Assembly: GCA_014843695.1 (NCBI GenBank)
Contig: CM026398.1
Location: 52,057,834 to 52,121,833 of the forward strand
Length of the DNA: 64,000 nt
Direction: 5' to 3'
Source of the DNA: Archivesica marissinica
Taxonomy: Eukaryota; Mollusca; Bivalvia; Venerida; Vesicomyidae
Below are positions 42,601-54,600 of this stretch, piece after piece. The notes below the pieces were generated by a model, which made no database searches, had not been told where the DNA came from, and saw nothing but the letters and a program-made list of their open reading frames with translations. The stretch's first letter is position 1, and each line of letters opens with the position of its first letter. The position numbers and the translations under genes are program-made.

Positions 42601-45600
42601 GGGGGTCAAGCACAGGCTTGTGGGGGTCAAGCACAGGCTTGTGGGGGTCAAGCACAGGCTTGTGGAGGTCAAGCACAGGCTTTTGGGGGGTCAAGCACAG
42701 GCTTGTGGGGGTCAAGCACAGGCTTTTGGGGGTCAAGCACAGGCTTGTGGGGGTCAAGCACAGGCTTTTGGGGGTCAAGCACAGGCTTGTGAGGGTCAAG
42801 CACAGGCTTGTGGGGGTCAAGCACAGGCTTTTGGGATTAAGCACAGGCTTTTGGGGGTCAAGCACAGGCTTTTGGGATTAAGCACAGGCTGTTGGGGGTC
42901 AAGCACAGGCTTTTGGGATTAAGCACAGGCTTTTGGGGGTCAAGCACAGGCTTTTGGGATTAAGCACAAGCTTGTGGGGGTCAAGCACAGGCTTTTGGGA
43001 TTAAGCACAGGCTTTTGGGGGTCAAGCACAGGCTTTTGGGATTAAGCACAGGCTTTTGGGGGTCAAGCACAGGCTTTTGGGATTAAGCACAAGCTTGTGG
43101 GGGTCAAGCACAGGCTTTTGGGATTAAGCACAGGCTTTTGGGGGTCAAGCACAGGCTTTTGGATTAAGCACAAGCTTGTGGGGGTCAAGCACAGGCTTTT
43201 GGGATTAAGCACAGGCTTTTGGGGTCAAGCACAGGCTTTTGGGATTAAGCACAAGCTTGTGGGGGTCAAGCACAGGCTTGTGGGGGGTCAAGCACAGGCT
43301 TTTGGGATTAAGCACAGGCTTGTGGGGTCAAGCACAGGCTTTTGGGATTAAGCACAGGCTTTTGGGGGTCAAGCACAGGCTTTTGGGATTAAGCACAGGC
43401 TTTTGGGGGTCAAGCACAGGCTTTTGGGATTAAGCACAAGCTTGTGGGGGTCAAGCACAGGCTTTTGGGATTAAGCACAGGCTTTTGGGGGTCAAGCACA
43501 GGCTTTTGGGATTAAGCACAGGCTTTTGGGGGTCAAGCACAGGCTTTTGGGATTAAGCACAAGCTTGTGGGGGTCAAGCACAGGCTTTTGGGATTAAGCA
43601 CAGGCTTTTGGGGGTCAAGCACAGGCTTTTGGGATTAAGCACAAGCTTGTGGGGGTCAAGCACAGGCTTTTGGGATTAAGCACAGGCTTTTGGGGGTCAA
43701 GCACAGGCTTTTGGGATTAAGCACAAGCTTGTGGGGGTCAAGCACAGGCTTGTGGGGTCAAGCACAGGCTTGTGGGGGGTCAAGCACAGGCTTTTGGGAT
43801 TAAGCACAAGCTTGTGGGGGTCAAGCACAGGCTTTTGGGATTAAGCACAGGCTTGTGGGGGGTCAAGCACAGGCTTTTGGGATTAAGCACAGGCTTGTGG
43901 GGGTCAAGCACAGGCTTGTGGGGTCAAGCACAGGCTTGTGGGGGTCAAGCACAGGCATGTGGGGTTCAAGCACAGGCTCTCTATTTTTGTTTCTGCTCTT
44001 CCTAATATCTTATGTGGAAGTCTTGATAGCGCAGTGGTAGCGTATTCGCTTCGGGTGAAAAAGGCCCAATTTTGCGCATTTAAATTCCACATTGCCTCAT
44101 CTCTCTCCCTCTTGTGGTGATGGATTCCATCAGGAATGAGGTCTCGAGAGTGATTGTAAGTAAGTTGTAAGAACATGTTTCGCAATCAAGCTAAAATGAA
44201 TTTGTAAACAACAAACAGCCACGGCTGATCAGCTAAATCTATGTTAGCAGTCACCTCTATTAAGCAGCCAACCTGTATTAAGCAACAGGCACAACAAAAC
44301 TGACAACACGGGGACGATAAAACTGATAACATGGGGACAACATTGGACTGACGAATCAGTTTATTATTATTAAGGGGGTTATTTTCTCACCTCTAGGGCA
44401 TCCTGCCCCGTCACAGACTGCAGCAGGAATTTGACGAGCACGGGTAAATCTTCCAGCTCTACCGACGCCAACGACTGCAGAACCGATTCACGAATCTGTA
44501 AAACAAACCACAACCCTTAATACATTTACAGTCGAACTTCGTTGCCTCGAACTCGACGGGTCCGTGAGTAATGGTTCGAGTCATAGGAGGTTCGAGTCAA
44601 GGGTAGTTGTGTGGGTTGACCCATAATATTGATAAATTAAATTGTGTTTTGGTAGCTTACTGTTATATACTGGTTTATGCAATACATCCAATATGTCCTT
44701 CTATCGTGGTTTGATAAGAATCCATGTTTATACAAATGTGTTTCATAATAATAGACAACATTTTAAGTTCTTATATTTATTTGGTTATATACATGTTATG
44801 CAGTGGTTTAAATGATTACTCTACATAATCAGGTAGTTTTATGCATTCTAAAAATAGAATGTGTCAGTTACTGGTAGATACATGCCATGTACAGTGATTT
44901 AACACAGTATTTCCTCATTTCTTGAAGTAGTCACCGATTGTCGTCTGCTTTGCCGTATTGTGTTTATTTAAGTCGGCTTTCAGTAAGAACTTGTACACGG
45001 AGCACATCTTTGACTGTTCACGGTCACTTTTCTTTATAGACTCCAACAACTTTGGGTTTTGACATGATTAATAATGAATTTGATGAAGAGCCGACAAAAT
45101 CGGTTGTTTATATTGAAATGTTGTAGCTTGGCATATTTAACTCAATAAGTGTGTAATATGTTTGTTCTATACATAATTACGTTTAATACCAATTTAAATT
45201 ATGGATAAAATAAGCCGCCGTGATTGAAACCCAGTCACAATACAATAGTAATTGCCAATCTCAAGACGTGTAAATTACGCGAGTGTACAGATCAAAAGGG
45301 ATGTCATTGCCATTAACAAAAGCTGTGAAAACTTTTGTGTGACACGCGGACCTGGACACTCGGCCAATTGTGTTCGAGTCATCGAGATTATCGCCGGGAC
45401 CAGACGACATGTTCGAACTAACGGTGGTGTTCGAGCCAACCAAGTTCGAGGCAACAAAGTTCGACTGTAATTTATTTCTTACTATTGTATAGGTAGGATC
45501 TTACACGAGCGGCGATTTCATACCATAATTTATGAAACAAGTTTTGGAATTTTGCTATTAAGTGAGCCTTTTGGCTAATATGAGACAAGACATAGTATCT

Positions 45601-48600
45601 ACAAGGGTCACTGTTAAGTAAAAGCATACACTTCATTTCAACAATTGCGATACAAGCTGAAACAACATAAACGTATACGTGATCATTCCCGTGTGAGGAA
45701 ACTGGATTAACCGGAGTAAACCCACATGTCAGATCTGGCGTCAACTGTCAAGTAGACAGAGGGATGTGGGTTAGGCATAGGATTGTGGGCGAGGTAGGTA
45801 CTAATCCACTATGTCCAACAAACCTCAGTCAGCAAATCAGGTGTCGAGGCACTTAGTAGCATTTAATAAGGTGACTGTCAGGTAGAGGTATTGGGGAGGG
45901 AGGCGAGGCAAGGTGTTCTCTCTCCCCCTCCAGCACCCCCCAAATCTACAAAGTTCAACAAACCTCAATGAGTAACCCAGGAATCAGTATTAGATTAACA
46001 AACCTGGGTGAGTAACCCAGGAGTCAGTATTAGATTAACAAACCTGGGTGAGTAACCCAGGAGTCAGTATTAGATTAACAAACCTGGGTGAGTAACCCAG
46101 GAGTCAGTATTAGATTAACAAACCTGGGTGAGTAACCCAGGAGTCAGTATTAGATTAACAAACCTCGGTGAGTAACCCAGGTGTCAGTATTAGATTAACA
46201 AACCTGGGTGAGTAACCCAGGAGTCAGTATTAGATTAACAAACCTGGGTGAGTAACCCAGGTGTCAGTATTAGATTAACAAACCTCGGTGAGTAACCCAG
46301 GTGTCAGTATTAGATTAACAAACCTGGGTGAGTAACCCAGGTGTCAGTATTAGATTAACAAACCTGGGTGAGTAACCCAGGTGTCAGTATTAGATTAACA
46401 AACCTGGGTGAGTAACCCAGGTGTCAGTATTAGATTAACAAACCTGGGTGAGTAACCCAGGAGTCAGTATTAGATTAACAAACCTCGGTGAGTAACCCAG
46501 GAGTCAGTATTAGATTAACAAACCTCGGTGAGTAACCCAGGTGTCAGTATTTGATTAACAAACCTCGGTGAGTAACCCAGGAGTCAGTATTAGATTAGAC
46601 ATAGCATCTAATATGGTCACTGTCAGCTGCTTGTTTTCCACGAGTAGATCCCTGCAAAATATAAACACATTTGTAGAACTTGGATTCTAGATGTGATTTG
46701 GGAGTGGTTAGAGTTTAGTTTTCTGAAATCTGCAGAAGACCGATATGTCAGACAAAATAAATGTTATGTGCATCTTAACCCATAACCTGCCAATCACAAC
46801 TGAAGTCACTTTTGCAAACAGCATTGAGCCAGATCAGATGGTGGGGTTTGGGGTTTATTGTTTGTTTTTTGGGTTTAAAGTCACAACAACAGCTTAGGTG
46901 GAAGCTGACCCCGGGTGCCCCTCTGAGCAGTAATTCAGGCACGGGCAGGCACCAGTAGATTCATAATAATCTTAAAGAAAAAGAATTAGCCAGATTTTTG
47001 TTTTCCTTGAAAAAGGCTTTTTAAGCCGAAAATTCGGGTGTAGAGGATGACGTTACATAGTTCCATGTTAGGAATTATCAACATATCATTCACCTTTATA
47101 TAAAAAAGAATCCTATTGTTCAAAAGATGGAGAGTTAAGGTAGATCAGGGGAGACTATTTCTGGCACAAGAATATGCGGGCGTCAGTCGGAGATATGAAA
47201 ACTAAACACACCCTGATGATTACAGAACCCCAAATTATGTATAATTATATTAGATAATCTAAACTTCTTAGAAAATTTAGTCGCCCGCATGCATTTATAT
47301 GTATAGTTAGTTAGTTAACACATAATACTCCTTGTTAGTTAGTTAGTTAGTTAGTTAGTTAGTAAGTAACTATTTCTCCAGAACTACCCACTGCAATTAT
47401 CTCAAACCCAAAGTGTAATAGGTCTCTACCGTGCTAAATGTCCACTATGTATTCCTACCTGAGGGCCATGGCAACCTGGGTATGCTCGGAGTCTTGTACT
47501 ACATCTGGCAGGCATGAGATTATCTCCCTTTGTACATCTTCACATGTGATTGACACCATTTCCAGTAACTTCTCTGTGACTTCCTGTGCAGAAGAACAAT
47601 TTCATTACCAGGCATAGCATATACATAGAGACCACAGGGCTCAAGCTAGACTTAACATTTTTGGGAGAAGAGAGAAAGCGAGCGATAGAATCATCTAATG
47701 GTATTATTTAATAAATTTCAACATAATAGGGTTAAAATAAACAATATGACCATTAAATAGTGCTTTACAATGACCAGTGTATCTTATTGGACAATATTTT
47801 GTTTGAAAATTGTAAATACAATTATTATGGAAAAGTTGTCTTTAACTCTCACATGGTGTAGTGATATTGGTGTTAAATATAGCTTTTCAGAATTATTCGT
47901 TTTGCTAAAAACAAAATCAGAAATTAAATCAAAATATCAATTTGAACAAAATTTGAATTGAGAACATTAATGTCTATTTTCAACATTTATACAATTTTCG
48001 CTAGATTATTGGTCTATTTTATCCAGGTACTACATGTATACATGTGCACTCGTGCATAGCCGGTTGGAAGACGTAATTGTCTGTATCTTATAGACAATTT
48101 CATAGTAACACGGGCGTATTAAAATGGTCCATAAATAGGTAATTACACATGTAACTAGTATCCACCGTTCATAAATACACACAAACCTTGCTGCCGACTA
48201 TGTGGTGAAACACAGGTAACTAGTATCCACCATTCATAAATACACACAAACCTTGCTGCCGACTATGTGGTGAAACACAGGTAACTAGTATCCACCATTC
48301 ATAAATACACACAAACCTTGCTGCCGACTATGTGGTGAAACACAGGTAACTAGTATCCACCATTCATAAATACACACAAACCTTGCTGCCGACTATGTGG
48401 TGAAACACAGGTAACTAGTATCCACCATTCATAAATACACACAAACCTTGCTGCCGACTATGTGGTGAAACACAGGTAACTAGTATCCACCATTCATAAA
48501 TACACACAAACCTTGCTGCCGACTATGTGGTGAAACACAGGTAACTAGTATCCACCATTCATAAATACACACAAACCTTGCTGCTGACTATGTGGTGAAA

Positions 48601-51600
48601 CACAGGTAACTATTATCCACCATTCATAAATACACACAAACCTTGCTGCCGACTATGTGGTGAAACACAGGTAACTATTATCAACCATTCATAAATACAC
48701 ACAGACCTTGCTGCTGACTCTGTGGTCAAACACAGGTAACTATTATCAACCATTCATAAATACACACAAACCTTGCTGCTGACTCTGTGGTCAAACACAG
48801 GTAACTATTATCAACCATTCATAAATACACACAAACCTTGCTGCTGACTCTGTGGTGAAACACAGGTAACTATTATCAACCATTCATAAATACACACAAA
48901 CCTTGCTGCTGATTCTGTGGTGAAACACAGGTAACCATTATCAACCATTCATAAATACACACAAACCTTGCTGCTATGTGGTCAAACACAGGTAACTATT
49001 ATCCATCATTCATAAATACACACAAACCTTGCTGCTGACTCTGTGGTCAAACACTGGTAACTATTATCCATCATTCATAAATACACACAGACCTTGCTGC
49101 CGACTATGTGGTGAAACACAGGTAACTATTATCAACCATTCATAAATACACACAAACCTTGCTGCTGACTCTGTGGTGAAACACAGGTAACTAGTATCCA
49201 CCATTCATAAATACACACAAACCTTGCTGCCGACTATGTGGTGAAACACAGGTAACTATTATCCACCATTCATAAATACACACAAACCTTGCTGCCGACT
49301 ATGTGGTGAAACACAGGTAACTATTATCCACCATTCATAAATACACACAAACCTTGCTGCTGACTATGTGGTGAAACACAGGTAACTATTATCCACCATT
49401 CATAAATACACACAAACCTTGCTGCTGACTATGTGGTGAAACACAGGTAACTATTATCCACCATTCATAAATACACACAAACCTTGCTGCTGACTATGTG
49501 GTGAAACACAGGTAACTATTATCCACCATTCATAAATACACACAAACCTTGCTGCTGACTATGTGGTGAAACACAGGTAACTATTATCCACCATTCATAA
49601 ATACACACAAACCTTGCTGCTGACTATGTGGTGAAACACAGGTAACTATTATCCACCATTCATAAATACACACAAACCTTGCTGCTGACTATGTGGTGAA
49701 ACACAGGTAACTATTATCCACCATTCATAAATACACACAAACCTTGCTGCTGACTATGTGGTCAAACACAGGTAACTATTATCAACCATTCATAAATACA
49801 CACAAACCTTGCTGCTGACTATGTGGTCAAACACAGGTAACTATTATCAACCATTCATAAATACACACAAACCTTGCTGCTGACTATGTGGTCAAACACA
49901 GGTAACTATTATCCACCATTCATAAATACACACAAACCTTGCTGCTGACTATGTGGTCAAACACAGGTAACTATTATCCACCATTCATAAATACACACAA
50001 ACCTTGCTGCTGACTATGTGGTGAAACACAGGTAACTATTATCCACCATTCATAAATACACACAAACCTTGCTGCCGACTATGTGGTCAAACACTGGTAA
50101 CTATTATCCACCATTCATAAATACACACAAACCTTGCTGCCGACTATGTGGTGAAACACAGGTAACTATTATCCACCATTCATAAATACACACAAACCTT
50201 GCTGCTGACTCTGTGGTCAAACACTGGTAACTATTATCCACCATTCATAAATACACACAAACCTTGCTGCTATGTGGTCAAACACAGGTAACTATTATCC
50301 ACCATTCATAAATACACACAAACCTTGCTGCTGACTATGTGGTCAAACACAGGTAACTATTATCAACCATTCATAAATACACACAAACCTTGCTGCTGAC
50401 TATGTGGTCAAACACAGGTAACTATTATCAACCATTCATAAATACACACAAACCTTGCTGCTGACTCTGTGGTCAAACACTGGTAACTATTATCAACCAT
50501 TCATAAATACACACAAACCTTGCTGCTGACTCTGTGCTCAAACACAGGTAACCATTATCCACCATTCATAAATACACACAAACCTTGCTGCTATGTGGTC
50601 AAACACAGGTAACCATTATAACCATTCATAAATACACACAAACCTTGCTGCTGACTATGTGGTCAAACACAGGTAACTATTATCCATCATTCATAAATAC
50701 ACACAAACCTTGCTGCCGACTATGTGGTGAAACACAGGTAACTATTATCCATCATTCATAAATACACACAAACCTTGCTGCCGACTATGTGGTGAAACAC
50801 AGGTAACTATTATCCATCATTCATAAATACACACAAACCTTGCTGCCGACTATGTGGTGAAACACAGGTAACTAGTATCCACCATTCATAAATACACACA
50901 AACCTTGCTGCCGACTATGTGGTGAAACACAGGTAACTAGTATCCACCATTCATAAATACACACAAACCTTGCTGCTATGTGGTCAAACACAGGTAACCA
51001 TTATCAACCATTCATAAATACACACAAACCTTGCTGCTGACTATGTGGTCAAGCCACTGGAATTGCGAGAGAAGCAGGTGGGGAATGTTCACTTTCTGTC
51101 CCTGCTCCAATATAACACTACTACAAAAGAGAAGAAATATTGCAACTTGTCATGCATTCTCACTCATTTACAACTACTTCAAATATAGAGAGATATTTGT
51201 AAAACATAGTATGCCAGCACCCTTTGTGGAGCTATGTCAGTCTGATCGGTTAAAAGATATTGAATGGACAGAAAATGTTATTAACTATTATTACACTAAC
51301 TTCCGACCTTTGACAGTTAAGTGTGACCTTGACCTGACATCTACGGACACGGGTCTTGCATGCCGACACGTTGACTCAACACGTTCATTCTGGCTACAAT
51401 ATATCACTACCGCATATAGTGTTATTTGAGGATAAGATTCTGGTGCATTGTCTCGTCGTAATAGACTAATAATTTGTTCCTATTTCAATATTGATAACTT
51501 TTGTTTGAGTGTATCATCAAATGTATTCCACAAAATGAAATCACTGAATTCTCTTTACATTTTATGACTTGAAAACGTTGTTTTGCGATAAAAAAATAAT

Positions 51601-54600
51601 AATGCAACAATATTTTTATGGTACTAGATACTTGAACGTTGAATTTAGAAATTTCAGTGAATTATCAAATTATATTTCACAGAATGGACAATGAAAGCAT
51701 TATTATCTCGAGTGGTGCTAGCTTTCTATGTTCATGAAGCGAAATATTATTTGATCATTTGAAACAAATATTCTTTTTATTTTAGGCTGAAGTGTTTTTA
51801 TGATAGAAAATGATGCAACTGTGCACTAATGCCGTTCTTAGACGACCATAAATGACGTTTCTGACAGATTGTGTACGAAAGTATTCGCGTTGACAACATT
51901 TCCACATGCAGAGGGCTAGGTACAACACGTGCAAAGCAGTTAGAAATAAAATGTGTTATTCCACTGCTCTCAACCAATGGAATAACAATTATTCTGTTTC
52001 ACTGATAAATTCCTGTATTTCATTGGAAAACAAAAAATATGTGTTAGTTCACTTCTTCCAAACAGCGAGACACCATTTCACTAATATACCTTATGTTTAT
52101 ATTTCATTGCAAAATCTAAAATAAATCTAGCTATGGCATCAAGTACGAGAATGGATTCAAAATTCGAATGACATTGCTTATTACAAAATTTTGCACCGAT
52201 TAAGCCAAAATACAAACATGTACATATATATCGTGATAGCTCAGTGGTATCGCGTTCGCTTCAAGTGCGAAAGGCCCGGACTTCGAGCCCCGCTGGAGCC
52301 GTTACGATTGTGTCCTTAGGCAAGGCATTTAAATTCCACATGCCTCTTCTCTCTCCCTCGTGGCGATGGATTCCATCAGGAATGAGGTCTCGAGAGTGAT
52401 TAGTATAAGTTATAAGAACTTGTTTCGCAATCGAGCTGAAATAAATTTGTATAAACTACATATATTTTTCGAACAAGCCAAATGCCAGATTGCATGATAA
52501 TGTTTTCACTAACATGGTCCAGTGAGATTGACAAACAAATACGTACTCTTGCTCCCCGGTAAACTCCGGTAACTTCTCCAGCAGAACAGTCATCAGAGGT
52601 GGCTGCAACAAATAGTTACACAATGTATTTAATCCTCAAATCCACACTATGTGTGGCATCCGTGGTAGAGCGTCGGATTTGGAATCGATCGGTCCCGGGT
52701 TCGATACTCGGTCAGGCCACGTATGTAGTGTCATTGAGCAAAAGGCACCTCACACACATCGCTTAGTACTGGTTCTATATCATGATTTAATCAAATATCA
52801 TGTCATTATCTTTATCACAAAGTGATGGGCTTGGAAAAACTGTTCCTATAGTAACAGTATCGATTATATTTTTCCGATATTTGATATCTTAATTACTAAT
52901 CCATTGAAATTATAGAGTAAAATGTAAATGTGTAATTTGTCTAATTTAAACACTTTCTGTTTGCAAAATGTTTGAGTGTCCATTTTCGCATGGTGCCGAC
53001 CATATCATACCTGTATTGAATCTATTCCAAGCAGGATTTTTACCACACTTCCTTGGAAACCACCTCTGGCACTGAATTTCAGAAACAGAAACCTCATTTA
53101 GCTTGAACAAGGGTTGTTTTCAATTATATTTAACAGTTTAGTTTAATGTTATTTTATTGCATTATATACACATATATACAGACAACAGTACAAAGATTGA
53201 CACACACATGAAAGCAAATGGGTTGGGCCACAAGTTCCATCAACATTAGTATTTGGCATGTAACAGTAATATTTAACAGCAGTCCTTTGTCCCATATGGG
53301 GGGGGGGGGGATTTAAAATATTTAAATATATGTATCTATAGACCAAAGAACAGCGGTGAGTTCTCAGGGGGCACTGTATATTAAAGAAATTTGGGCTTCT
53401 GAAGACAACACCTGTATGTATTTTGATCAAATGCTTTTGCTTCATTGCAATATTTATATTACAGACGGATCTGTAGTCCAGTGGTTAAAGCAGCATTACA
53501 TCATATGAAATAAAAGATATTTGAAAATTTCAAATTTTACATATGGGTAGCAATGCTGCTACACATTCTAACATTATACTTTGTATGCTTATGTTCATTT
53601 GGTAAACAGTGTTTTTTTGGGATAAAACAAACTCGAAACCGAAAGTAGGACTTTCCGAGTCGATCGGTCACGCACTTGTTTACAACCGGAACGCATCGTC
53701 CGCACTTGTTTACATTCGGAATGCATCGTCCCCATTTGTCCCACGTGGTCTTTTTTAATTAAATTACTTGATATGTTGATTCATACCTCTGTTAGCTAAG
53801 TCTTTTATGGACATTTCTACATCCCCGCGAGGAGTTCGACATTAGAGAAAGATGGATAGATAGATAGTCTTTCATGTTCAAAATATATACGTTGTTTTCT
53901 ACATCCTCTGTTGTTTCACGCATGCGCGCTGTGCGTGTTTATATTTCGTGTGTTGATAAACAAATTCGCGTATACGACGGCTTAAATTTAATGGAATTTT
54001 ATCGTTTCTGAGCGACTATTTCGATTTTTGTAAACACACACACATTAGTATTTATATTTTACCCAAAACATCCTTTATTACGATGTAATGCTGCTTTAAC
54101 ATGGACTGGTAATCCAGGGATCGTAGGTTCGATTCCCCGTCTGATCCTAATAGCAGTTGGAAGAATTGAGCAATTTGGTCCTGAATGGCGCATCAATCCA
54201 GTAAAGATACGGTGCCCAAAAACAGGACATACATTTTTTATTTCACACATTCCATTTACATAGGTCTAACATCTTATATAAAATGTTAAAGGTGACAGTA
54301 CCTGTCGCAGGCAGTCGAAGTTACACTTGGCAGTAAACTCTTGTGGAATCTGGAAGGTAACATAATAATTGTTATTTGGAATGCACTATGTACAGGACGT
54401 GAACAAGTTAGTGACAAAATGCCCAGATATATATGCAAGACACATACAATCAAACCTGTGCTACAGACAACCTCCAAACACCGGCCATCTATTAAACCAC
54501 AGTTTCTCCAACATTTTAATCTCCATGCAATTCTTTATCAGTATATTTTATTTATCCTGTTATCAAAGTCCAACTGCCAACAAAAAGTCCAACTGCCAAC

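Noticed and set aside
47336..47363. Telomere-like repeat
   Set aside because: The run is TTAG tetranucleotide, not TTAGGG, and is very short.
51031..51429. 132-residue plus-strand frame
   Set aside because: It runs antisense across exon 8 and into intron, with no recognisable domain.
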